Numbered from the stretch's first letter, positions 1 to 6,128 are shown. The stretch: 6,318 nucleotides of DNA from Pseudomonadota bacterium (GCA_021791235.1 JAJYXA010000145.1:1-6318); one strand, 5' to 3'. A program made the numbers and translations. Notes: a model not told the origin generated them from the sequence alone.

Positions 1-981
1 GTCGCGGGTGAGGTCGGCGACGAGCGCGGCGGTGGACGAGGTGACGGTGGCGAAGCCGAGGCCGAACGCGAGGCTCAGCACCGACAGGCCGATGAAGCTG
101 GGGGCGTAGGGCAGCAGCGCGACGCTCGCCGCGCCGATCAGCAGGCCGGGCAGGATGACGCGCCGGCGGCCGACGCGGTCGGATACCCGGCCCATCAGCG
201 GCTTGGCGAACACGATGCTGACGAGCTGCACACCGAGGATGACGCCGATCTGCCACGCCGGGATGCCGAGCGAGGCGGCGAACAGGGCGAGGAAGGCTTC
301 GATCGCGCCGAACACCAGGTACTGCGCCGCCTCGACCAGGCTTACCAGCATGATGCCGCGGTCGCGCAGCACGGTTGCGAGGCTGGCCCGGAAATGCGGC
401 AGTTCCAGTTTCGAGTTGGGTGGCGGCGCACCGTCGCGCAGCAGCAGGCCGGCCGCCAGCGCCAGCACGCCGCTGATGGCGCAGGCGATGTACACCGCAC
501 CGAAGCTCGCCAGCGAAATCAGGGTGCCGCCGAGAAACGGCGCGATGGAGCGCCCGACGATGGTGACCGATGAATAGGTCGAGAGCCGCGCCGCGCGGTC
601 GGCGCTGTAGCGCTCGGCAATCGCCGCGGACGCCACGGTGCCGAAAATCGCGGTGGCGAAGCCGTGGTAGAAGCGCACCGCCATCAGCTGCCAGGCGGTT
701 TGGATCACCGGATACAGGAAGGGAGCGCTGGCGAACACGACCAGCGACGCCAGCAGCACGCGCCGCTTGCCCAGGTGGTCGGACAGCGCGCCGGCGGGAT
801 AGCTGATGAGGATGCCGGGAATCGTCGAGGCCATGACGATCCAGCCGATCTCGGCCGGCGTGGCGTTGAGCGAAGCTGCGAACAGCGGCAGCACCGGCGT
901 CTTCGACAGCGTGGAGCTGAAAATGGCCAGCCCGCCGATGAGCGCGATGAGGACGAAGAACGAGGGATGGGCGGGTTTCAT
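1..981 (-). CDS. Major facilitator superfamily (MFS) transporter, C-terminus cut by window edge
   Basis: This is a secondary transporter of the inner membrane, probably a proton-coupled exporter; the substrate cannot be read from the sequence. Translating the minus strand from the ATG at 979-981 gives 327 residues without a stop, so the gene runs off the left edge; MFS proteins are usually about 400 residues. Both halves carry the MFS loop 2-3 signature (motif A): residues 64-74 (GALSDHLGKRR) and 264-273 (GRVSDRVGRR). Residues 103-119 resemble motif B (R103, G107), and GRSIAPFLGG at 143-152 resembles motif C of drug exporters. About ten hydrophobic segments are visible, six before and four after a polar central loop near residues 182-208, so the last two helices lie outside the window. 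No good Shine-Dalgarno precedes the ATG, but no other in-frame ATG lies just upstream. It is transcribed away from the neighbouring pyruvyl transferase gene. Family assignment is firm; export of drugs or sugars is only inferred from the motifs. Confidence 0.93.
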   Translation of the reverse strand, partial: MKPAHPSFFVLIALIGGLAIFSSTLSKTPVLPLFAASLNATPAEIGWIVMASTIPGILISYPAGALSDHLGKRRVLLASLVVFASAPFLYPVIQTAWQLMAVRFYHGFATAIFGTVASAAIAERYSADRAARLSTYSSVTIVGRSIAPFLGGTLISLASFGAVYIACAISGVLALAAGLLLRDGAPPPNSKLELPHFRASLATVLRDRGIMLVSLVEAAQYLVFGAIEAFLALFAASLGIPAWQIGVILGVQLVSIVFAKPLMGRVSDRVGRRRVILPGLLIGAASVALLPYAPSFIGLSVLSLAFGLGFATVTSSTAALVADLTRD

Positions 982-1044
982 CGGGCGGCGTGCGATGGGC
1001 TTTTTTCGAATGTAGTGCGAAATCGCGCCGCTTGCGAAAAAATC
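982..1044. promoter_or_regulatory. Divergent intergenic region with a repeated TGCGAAA heptamer
   Basis: This 63-nt gap lies between two divergent start codons, so it should hold or overlap promoters for both genes. I cannot identify a convincing -35/-10 pair on either strand. It is locally AT-richer than its surroundings, with a T6 run at 1001-1006 and an A6 run at 1037-1042. The heptamer TGCGAAA occurs twice in direct orientation, at 1016-1022 and 1033-1039, 17 nt apart. This could be a regulator half-site pair or chance. Confidence 0.35.
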
Positions 1045-2241
1045 ATGCGCATGACGAAAGCGAACCTACCTCCGGTCCTGTTCGGCGCCTTCGACCGCCA
1101 CAACTTCGGCGACCTGCTGTTTCCGCATCTGCTGGCGGCGCTGTTGCCGGGACGGGCGTTCGCATTCTGCGGACTGGTGGACCGCGATCTGCGGCCCTTC
1201 GGCGGACACCGGGTGAAGCCGCTCGCGGCGCGGCCGCCACAACTGATCCACGCCGGCGGCGAGCTGCTGACCTGCACCGCCTGGCAGGCCGCGGTCATGC
1301 TGCTCGACCCGGCCGAAGCCGCGGCGGCGGTCGCACGCTACGACGGCGATCCGGTTGCGGCTGCCGAATGGGCGGCCCGCCAGCTCGGCACCTCGCGCAG
1401 CATGCCCTATGTCGTCGGGCGCGACGCGCTGGCGCCGGACGGCAAGCTCATCTTCAACGCGGTGGGCGGGGTGGAGTGGGATGTCCTGTCGTCCGCGCAG
1501 CGGGACGAAGTGAAGGCGGCGCTCGGGCAGACGGACTGGCTCAGCGTGCGCGATCACGTCACGCAGGCCGCATTGCGGGCGGAGGGCATAGCCGCGCCGC
1601 TGTGTCCCGACCCGGCGGTGATGGTGGAACAGTGCTTCGGCGGAGTGATACGCCAGCGCCGGCAGCAGGGCGCGGCAAAGGACGTCGAGGACGCCTTCCC
1701 GCAGGGCTATCTCGCGTGCCAGTTCAGCGCCGATTTCGCCGACGACGCCAGCCTGGATGCGCTGGCGCAGGGTTTGTCGGGGGCGGCGGCTGCGACCGGC
1801 CTGGGCGTGGCGCTGTTCCGTGCCGGCGCGGCGCCCTGGCACGACGATCCGGCACTCTACGAAAACCTGCTGCGGCGCCTGCCGCCCGGCACGGCGCGCT
1901 TGTTCCCGTCGCTGCATCTGTGGGACATCTGCGCGCTTATCGCCGCCAGCCGCGGCGTGGTCGGCAGCAGCCTGCACGGCCGCATCGTCGCGCTGGCCTA
2001 CGGCCTGCCGCGGCTCAGCCTGGCGTTGCCGCAACAGGGCGCGCGCCCCGGCAAGGCGGCAGCGTTTGCCGAAACCTGGGAGCCGGATGCGGTTCCGCGC
2101 AGCGTGGCGGTCGACCGGATCGAACCCGCGCTGATGCAGGCGCTGGCCGTGCCCGCCGACGTGCTGCGCGAGAACGCGGCCAGCCTGCGCGCGCGCTACC
2201 TGCAAAGCCAGGCGCGGTGGGCCGGCCTGCTGGCGCCCTGA
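1045..2241 (+). CDS. Polysaccharide pyruvyl transferase family protein
   Basis: This encodes 398 residues. The family (CsaB/WcaK type, PF04230) transfers pyruvate from phosphoenolpyruvate to a sugar of a cell-surface glycan, forming a ketal. Visible family marks are the N-terminal strand and loop LFGAFDRHNFGDLLF at residues 12-26, matching the N-x-GD motif; SVRD in the middle of the protein; CPDPAVM at 187-193, the usual 'PDPA' turn before the second domain; and near the C-terminus SSLHGRIVALAYGLP at 308-322 with the conserved H311-G312. The length fits the family. No signal peptide or membrane segment is seen, so it is probably cytoplasmic. The start is either ATG 1045 or ATG 1051 (M3); neither has a clear Shine-Dalgarno. 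The reading frame is open back to 664, but that extension overlaps the divergent transporter and has a compositionally biased Arg/Gln-rich translation, so I reject it. No glycan-synthesis genes flank it, so the acceptor is unknown and a non-pyruvyl role within the fold is possible. Confidence 0.87.
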   Translation: MRMTKANLPPVLFGAFDRHNFGDLLFPHLLAALLPGRAFAFCGLVDRDLRPFGGHRVKPLAARPPQLIHAGGELLTCTAWQAAVMLLDPAEAAAAVARYDGDPVAAAEWAARQLGTSRSMPYVVGRDALAPDGKLIFNAVGGVEWDVLSSAQRDEVKAALGQTDWLSVRDHVTQAALRAEGIAAPLCPDPAVMVEQCFGGVIRQRRQQGAAKDVEDAFPQGYLACQFSADFADDASLDALAQGLSGAAAATGLGVALFRAGAAPWHDDPALYENLLRRLPPGTARLFPSLHLWDICALIAASRGVVGSSLHGRIVALAYGLPRLSLALPQQGARPGKAAAFAETWEPDAVPRSVAVDRIEPALMQALAVPADVLRENAASLRARYLQSQARWAGLLAP

Positions 2242-2253
2242 ATCAGGCCGGCC
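2220..2253 (+). terminator. Perfect 10-bp inverted repeat across the pyruvyl transferase stop codon
   Basis: GGCCGGCCTG at 2220-2229 is exactly complementary to CAGGCCGGCC at 2244-2253, with a 14-nt loop that contains the TGA stop at 2239-2241. The RNA could form a very GC-rich stem. No T-tract follows the 3' arm (next bases AGCCGGTCTTGCG), so it is not a standard intrinsic terminator. It could stabilise the mRNA 3' end, pause polymerase or be incidental in GC-rich DNA. The repeat is seen directly; the function is inferred. Confidence 0.4.
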
Positions 2254-2261
2254 AGCCGGTC

Positions 2262-2289
2262 TTGCGCAATAATCCAGTCATCACATAAA
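2262..2289 (+). promoter_or_regulatory. Possible promoter for the Lon-like protease gene
   Basis: In the 64-nt gap before the protease gene, TTGCGC (2262-2267) and CATAAA (2284-2289) are separated by 16 nt. They match the sigma-70 consensus at 3 and 4 of 6 positions. The interval is clearly AT-richer than the coding DNA around it, which favours a promoter here. AATAAT at 2268-2273 is a closer -10 match but has no partner at the right distance. A weak call. Confidence 0.3.
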
Positions 2290-2305
2290 GGGCTGCATCC
2301 ACACC

Positions 2306-4750
2306 ATGCCGATTGACACCCTGTCCCCCGCCGACCTTCGCCTGACCCTCGACCCCGCCTCTCTGGGATTTGCGGACACCTCCGAATTGCTGGAGGAGCC
2401 GCTGCCGTGGATCGGCCAAGCGCGCGCCGAGGCAGCCGCGCGCTTCGGTCTCGGCATGGACCAGCCCGACTACAACCTGTTCGTGCTGGGCGAGGTCGGC
2501 AGCGGCCGCTCCTCGCTGCTCAAGCAGGCGATGCGCGAGGTGGCGGCGAGCAAGCGGGTGCCGCCCGACCTCTGCTACCTGCACAATTTCGACGCGCCCG
2601 AACGGCCGCTGGCGCTGCGCCTGCCGGCCGGTGAGGGGCGGCTGCTGCGCCAGTCGCTGGCGCAGGCGGTGAAGACGCTGCAAAGCGAAATCCCGCAGCG
2701 GCTGGAAGGACAGGACTACAAGGCCGAGAGCGAACGCATCGAGAAGGCCTGGAAGGACGACGTGGCGCGGCATTACGCCGAGCTGTCGGCGTTTGCCGAG
2801 GCGCGCAGCTTTTCGCTGCGCCGCGAGGCCGGGCGCATGGTGTTCACCCTCATCGGCAAGAAGGGGCAGGCGCTGACCGAGGACGAAGTGCTGGCGCTGC
2901 CGAAGGCGCGCCGGGCCGAAGTGGAGCAGGCGGAGCAGGAACTGCGCGCCGAAATCACCCGCTACATCGAGAAGACCCAGCCGCTGGAGCGCGCGATGAA
3001 CGAGGCGCTGGCGGCGCTGCGGCGCCAGGTGGTGAAGCCGCTTGTCGAGCGCGAACTGCAGGCGATCCGCGCCGGGCTGAAGAAGCAGATCAAGGACGCC
3101 GCCAAGCTCAACGCCTGGCTCGACGCGCTGGAGCAGGACGTGTTCGGCAACCTGGAACTGCTCCACGGCGGCGAGGACGACGAAGACCGCCAGGACGCAC
3201 TGAATTCCGTGCTGGCGCGCTACCGCGTCAACCTGGTGGTCGACAACGGCGGGCTCTCCGGCGCGCCGGTGATCGTCGAGGACAACCCGCTGTTCCGCGC
3301 GCTGTTCGGCAGCATCGAATACCAGTCCGAGAACGACGTGCTGGTGACCGACTTCTCGCGCATCCGCGCCGGCAGCCTGCTGCAGGCGCACGGCGGCTTT
3401 CTGATGCTGCACCTGCGCGACGTGCTGGCCGACCCGCTGGTGTGGGAGAAGCTGCGGCGCTTTTTGCGCAGCGGCCGGCTGCAGATCGAGGAACCGGGCG
3501 TGTCGTTCTCGCCGATCGCGGCGGTGTCGCTGGTGCCGGAGGCGGTCGACGTCAAGGTCAAGCTGGTGCTGGTCGGCTCGCGCGACCAGTATTACGAACT
3601 GCAGGAGGTGTTGCCCGAATTCGCCCGCCACTTCCGCGCCAAGGTGGATTTCGCCGACAGCTTCGTCGCCAGCTTTGAAACCCGCCGCGCTTCGGCGATT
3701 TTCGTCGCCCACGCCTGCCGCGAGTTCGGCCTGCCGCATTTTTCGTCGGCGGCGGTGGCGCGCCTGCTCGAGGAGTCGCACCGCGAGGCCGGCGACCAGG
3801 CGCGCGAGAGCGCGATTTTCGCGCGCACCGAGGCGATGGTGATGGAAAGCGCCGCGATCTGCCGCGCCCGCGGGCCGTGCCTGGTGACGGCGGCGGACGT
3901 CGAGGCGGCGCTGGCGGCGCACGCCGCGCGGCACGATTACCCCGAGCAGCGCCTGCGCGAGGAAATCGCCGAGGGCGACGTGCTGATCGAGCTGCACGGC
4001 GAGCGGGTGGGCCAGCTCAACGGCCTCACCCAGATCGACCTCGGCGATTACCGCTTCGGCCTGCCGGTGCGGCTGTCCGCCCGCACCTACGCCGGCGAGG
4101 ACGGCCTGCTCAACATCGAGCGCGAGGTGGAGCTGTCCGGCCCGATCCACGACAAGGGCGTGTTCATCCTGCAGAACTATCTGGCCGCGCTGTTCGCCCA
4201 TCTGGCGCCGCTCTCGCTCAATGCCTCCATCGTCTTCGAGCAGCAGTACCACGAGGTGGAAGGCGATTCCGCCTCGTGCGCCGAACTCTATGCGCTGCTG
4301 TCGGCGCTGTCGGGCCTGCCGCTGAAGCAGGGCATCGCCGTCACCGGCGCGCTCAACCAGCACGGCGAAGTGCTGCCGGTGGGCGGCATCAACGAAAAGA
4401 TCGAGGGCTGGTTCCGCGTGTGCGAGGCCGCCGGCCTGGACGGCAGGCAGGGCGTGCTGATCCCCGCGCGCAACCGGCGCCATCTGATGCTGGCGCCGCG
4501 GCTGGTGGAGGCGGTCGCGCAGGGACGCTTCCACATCCATGCCGCCGAGCACGTGACGGAGGGCATCGAGCTGCTGGCCGGCGTGGCGGCGGGCGAGCCG
4601 AACGCGGCGGGGCACTATCCCCGCGGCAGCATGCTGGGGCACGCGCAGGATGCTTTGCTGGCGTTCCGCCGCGCCGTCCAGCTGCTGGAACACCCCAGGG
4701 CGCCGCATCGGCATTTTCGCGCCGGCGACCATCATCCCAAGCGGCGGTAG
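2306..4750 (+). CDS. Lon-related protease with AAA+-like N-terminal module (long LonB/LonC-like type)
   Basis: This encodes 814 residues of a cytoplasmic Lon-family protease fused to an AAA+-like module (AAA_32 type), as in proteins annotated 'Lon-related putative ATP-dependent protease'. Residues 62-70 (GEVGSGRSS) form the P-loop, with R68 where the canonical Walker A has Lys. Residues about 95-300 are charged and helical, the long insertion typical of this type. HGGFLMLHLRDVL at 362-374 is the conserved second ATPase strand, and FRAK at 443-446 follows a likely sensor helix. The protease domain starts near GERVGQLNGL (565-574). It carries GDSAS at 653-657 with nucleophile S655 and GGINEK at 693-698 with K698; the 43-residue spacing equals that of the Ser679/Lys722 dyad of E. 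coli Lon. The GDSAS form is like LonB rather than LonA. The C-terminal tail from about 760 is not recognised. There is no LonA N-terminal domain and no membrane segment. ATG 2306 has only a distant AAAGGG (2287-2292). The family is firm; substrates and ATP dependence are unknown. Confidence 0.93.
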   Translation: MPIDTLSPADLRLTLDPASLGFADTSELLEEPLPWIGQARAEAAARFGLGMDQPDYNLFVLGEVGSGRSSLLKQAMREVAASKRVPPDLCYLHNFDAPERPLALRLPAGEGRLLRQSLAQAVKTLQSEIPQRLEGQDYKAESERIEKAWKDDVARHYAELSAFAEARSFSLRREAGRMVFTLIGKKGQALTEDEVLALPKARRAEVEQAEQELRAEITRYIEKTQPLERAMNEALAALRRQVVKPLVERELQAIRAGLKKQIKDAAKLNAWLDALEQDVFGNLELLHGGEDDEDRQDALNSVLARYRVNLVVDNGGLSGAPVIVEDNPLFRALFGSIEYQSENDVLVTDFSRIRAGSLLQAHGGFLMLHLRDVLADPLVWEKLRRFLRSGRLQIEEPGVSFSPIAAVSLVPEAVDVKVKLVLVGSRDQYYELQEVLPEFARHFRAKVDFADSFVASFETRRASAIFVAHACREFGLPHFSSAAVARLLEESHREAGDQARESAIFARTEAMVMESAAICRARGPCLVTAADVEAALAAHAARHDYPEQRLREEIAEGDVLIELHGERVGQLNGLTQIDLGDYRFGLPVRLSARTYAGEDGLLNIEREVELSGPIHDKGVFILQNYLAALFAHLAPLSLNASIVFEQQYHEVEGDSASCAELYALLSALSGLPLKQGIAVTGALNQHGEVLPVGGINEKIEGWFRVCEAAGLDGRQGVLIPARNRRHLMLAPRLVEAVAQGRFHIHAAEHVTEGIELLAGVAAGEPNAAGHYPRGSMLGHAQDALLAFRRAVQLLEHPRAPHRHFRAGDHHPKRR

Positions 4751-4830
4751 CGATCCTGTCGTGCAGCCATGCGGGCGGATGAGGGTGGACTATATTGGAA
4801 ATCACTCAACCGTTTTGCAAGGAGCCGATC
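4751..4830 (+). promoter_or_regulatory. Intergenic leader with strong Shine-Dalgarno for the YbaK-type gene
   Basis: AAGGAG at 4819-4824 lies 6 nt before ATG 4831. It is the best ribosome binding site in the window and fixes the start there rather than at the in-frame TTG at 4795. TATATT at 4791-4796 could be a -10 element (4 of 6 bases), but no acceptable -35 sits about 17 nt upstream (CATGCG), so own-promoter transcription is uncertain and read-through from the protease gene is possible. Confidence 0.5.
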
Positions 4831-5316
4831 ATGAACGCACTGCATCGCATGGAACGATTTCTCGACGAACACATGATTCCGTTCGACCTCGTGGCGCATC
4901 CGCACTCGCAGACCAGCGCCGAAACCGCGCGCGCGGCGGCGGTGGATGCCAGTCGCCTCGCCAAGGGCGTGCTGCTGGATGGCGAAGGCTGCCAGATGGT
5001 GGCGATGATTCCCGCCAATCAGGAAATTCATCTCGGCAAACTGGGACAGGATGTCGGCATGGAAGTCAGCCTGGCCGACGAGGCCAGCGTGAGCCGCCTG
5101 TTCAGCGAGTGCGAGCCCGGCGTGGTGCCGGGCCTGCCGAATGCCTGGGGGGTGGAAATGGTGTGGGACGACGATCTGATGGCGCAGCCGGATATCTACC
5201 TGGAAGCCGGCGACCACGAACGCCTGCTGCACATCGAAACCCGCTATCTGCGCGAGGTGTTCGGCGACGCCCCGCACTGCCACTTCAGCCAGCCGCGCAT
5301 GCAGCACGTCGCCTGA
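4831..5316 (+). CDS. YbaK/EbsC-type aminoacyl-tRNA deacylase (editing domain protein)
   Basis: This encodes a single 161-residue free-standing editing domain of the YbaK/ProX superfamily (PF04073). Such proteins hydrolyse mischarged aminoacyl-tRNAs in trans, for example Cys- or Ala-tRNA(Pro), in the cytoplasm. Visible marks are the N-terminal helix with the turn IPFDLVAHPHSQTSAE at residues 16-31; ASRLAKGVLLDGEG at 40-53 with K45, in the position of the essential Lys of Haemophilus YbaK; MVAMIPANQEIHLGKLG at 56-72; and the glycine/proline loop PGVVPGLPNAWG at 96-107, where many relatives have a G-x-x-x-P-x-G motif. The length is typical for the small members. No synthetase domain is attached. 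The start at 4831 is chosen for its AAGGAG site. It follows the Lon-like gene by 80 nt on the same strand. The subfamily, and hence which tRNA it clears, cannot be told from motifs alone. Confidence 0.92.
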   Translation: MNALHRMERFLDEHMIPFDLVAHPHSQTSAETARAAAVDASRLAKGVLLDGEGCQMVAMIPANQEIHLGKLGQDVGMEVSLADEASVSRLFSECEPGVVPGLPNAWGVEMVWDDDLMAQPDIYLEAGDHERLLHIETRYLREVFGDAPHCHFSQPRMQHVA

Positions 5317-5395
5317 GCGAGGCCCGCTGCGTTGCCGGCAGGGTACGTGCGTCGCCCTGTTCCCCTGCGTGTGTGATATGAATACGGTTTGCTTG

Positions 5396-5413
5396 CCCGG
5401 CGTTCGCGCCGGG
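5396..5413 (+). promoter_or_regulatory. Hairpin with TTCG loop directly before the aspartic protease start codon
   Basis: CCCGGCG (5396-5402) and CGCCGGG (5407-5413) pair perfectly over 7 bp around the tetraloop TTCG (5403-5406). Only AACG separates the stem from ATG 5418, so it covers the place where a Shine-Dalgarno would sit; GGGAA at 5411-5415 is partly inside the 3' arm. The closing pair is G-C rather than the extra-stable C-G. No T-run follows on either strand, so it is not a normal terminator. A role in limiting initiation is inferred. Confidence 0.45.
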
Positions 5414-5417
5414 AACG

Positions 5418-5975
5418 ATGAACACGCCAGACTGTCGCCACGCCGTGAACCCAGAAGAGTCCGATTCCTCGAACAACCCGCACCGTCCTCTCGGGCGCGG
5501 CATGGCCTTGGTCGCCAGCCTGCTGGTGCTGGGGATGTTCTATCTCTATTTCGAGAACAGCCTGCAGGCACGCGACAACCCGAACCGCCAGTTGCAGATC
5601 GCGCCGGGCGGCGAACTGATTCTGAAGCGCGGCCGCGACGGCCATTACGTCTTTCCCGGCACCATCAACGGCCGGCCGGTCACCTTCCTGCTCGATACCG
5701 GCGCCACGCTGGTGTCGGTGCCGGCGCATCTGGCTGGCGAACTGGGCCTGAAGGCGGGCGCGCGCCAGCAGTCGATCACTGCCAACGGCACGGTCGCCAC
5801 CCGTGCCACCCGGGTGGATGCGCTGGCGTTCGGGCCGTTCGATCTGCGCGGTGTGCCCGCCAGCCTCAACCCCGGCATGGCGGGCGACCAGGTGCTGCTG
5901 GGGATGAGCGTGCTGAAGCATCTGGAATTTACCCAGCGCGGCGACACCCTGATATTGCGTGCGCTGGGAAGCTGA
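5418..5975 (+). CDS. Membrane-anchored retropepsin-like aspartic protease (TIGR02281 type, clan AA)
   Basis: This encodes 185 residues. A polar N-terminal tail (1-28) is followed by one hydrophobic segment at about 29-45 (MALVASLLVLGMFYLYF). A single retropepsin-like domain then presumably faces the periplasm. The active-site motif is LLDTGAT at 91-97 with D93, preceded by GTINGRPVTF (81-90), the usual strand before the catalytic loop. LLGMSVLKHLEF at 160-171 matches the conserved C-terminal 'LLGM' motif, and GDTLILR closes the fold. One DTG motif per chain implies a homodimer, as in retropepsins. Length and architecture match the proteobacterial TIGR02281 family, whose substrates I do not know. 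ATG 5418 is the first start after an in-frame TGA at 5379-5381, but it lacks a free Shine-Dalgarno because a hairpin abuts it. GTG 5445 or ATG 5502 (M29) would shorten the cytoplasmic tail; neither has a better site. The gene lies 101 nt after the YbaK-type gene. Confidence 0.92.
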   Translation: MNTPDCRHAVNPEESDSSNNPHRPLGRGMALVASLLVLGMFYLYFENSLQARDNPNRQLQIAPGGELILKRGRDGHYVFPGTINGRPVTFLLDTGATLVSVPAHLAGELGLKAGARQQSITANGTVATRATRVDALAFGPFDLRGVPASLNPGMAGDQVLLGMSVLKHLEFTQRGDTLILRALGS

Positions 5976-6128
5976 CGAAAAAGTATTTGGCTATATCAAC
6001 CTTCTATGTTATTAATGCACCATCTGTTGGATTCAAGCTTTAAATTGCGGTACCTCTGGTAAGCCTTTTTCCTTGAAATTCGATCGATAGGGCATGTCGC
6101 CCAATTTTTTAGATAGATAGGAAACAAG
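5976..6128 (+). promoter_or_regulatory. AT-rich promoter and leader region of the cold-shock gene
   Basis: Base composition drops sharply right after the TGA at 5973-5975 and stays AT-rich to the cold-shock start. A plausible sigma-70 promoter is TTGGCT (5987-5992) and TATTAA (6010-6015) with a 17-nt spacer, each matching consensus at 4 of 6 positions. It would give a leader of roughly 105 nt. Long structured leaders are common for cspA-type genes, where they control mRNA stability and translation with temperature. Within it lie a terminator-like hairpin (6090-6110), a possible anti-Shine-Dalgarno (TTTCCT, 6068-6073) and the ribosome binding site AGGA (6119-6122), 6 nt before ATG 6129. The short antisense reading frames here are not credible genes. 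Confidence 0.55.
6090..6110 (+). terminator. Terminator-like hairpin plus T6 tract inside the cold-shock leader
   Basis: GGGC (6090-6093) pairs with GCCC (6099-6102) around the loop ATGTC, followed by AA and six T (6105-6110). Two further A-T pairs are possible beyond an A-A mismatch. The stem is short for an efficient intrinsic terminator. Only 18 nt remain between the T-tract and ATG 6129, too few for a promoter, so if the cold-shock gene has its own promoter this element is inside its leader and could act as an attenuator. Alternatively it weakly ends read-through from the aspartic protease gene. Confidence 0.4.

Noticed and set aside
155..806. Plus-strand open frames across the transporter gene
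   Set aside because: They are shadows of the minus-strand transporter, which has two motif A copies and clear membrane helices. The plus-strand translations are Arg/Ser/Pro-rich without domains.
664..1044. N-terminal extension of the pyruvyl transferase reading frame back to 664
   Set aside because: The extension overlaps the divergent transporter gene and translates to biased Arg/Gln/Asp-rich sequence. The family fold starts at LFGAFDRHNFGD, just after ATG 1045.
1066..2205. A 379-codon antisense frame over the pyruvyl transferase gene
   Set aside because: Same cause: codon-register antisense in GC-rich DNA. It ends precisely at the CTA codon (1066-1068) for L8 of the sense gene. The protein is low-complexity and unlike any family.
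2243..4735. An 830-codon open frame antisense to the Lon-like protease gene
   Set aside because: It is in exact codon register with the sense gene, so a stop would need a TTA, CTA or TCA codon in the gene. These are avoided at this GC content, so the frame stays open by default. Its translation is a biased Arg/Gln/His-rich string with no recognisable domain, whereas the sense strand has full Lon motifs.
3877..4782. A 301-codon plus-strand frame within the protease gene
   Set aside because: It is an out-of-frame Arg/Gly/Ala-rich shadow of the well-supported Lon protease domain, with no domain of its own.
4795..4830. TTG at 4795 as the start of the YbaK-type protein
   Set aside because: The ATG at 4831 has an AAGGAG site at ideal spacing and begins where homologues begin; the 12-residue extension contains that Shine-Dalgarno as coding sequence.
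5339..5359. CAGGG/CCCTG inverted repeat after the YbaK-type gene as a terminator
   Set aside because: The stem is only 5 bp with an 11-nt loop and no T-tract (followed by TTCCCC), so it is too weak to call.
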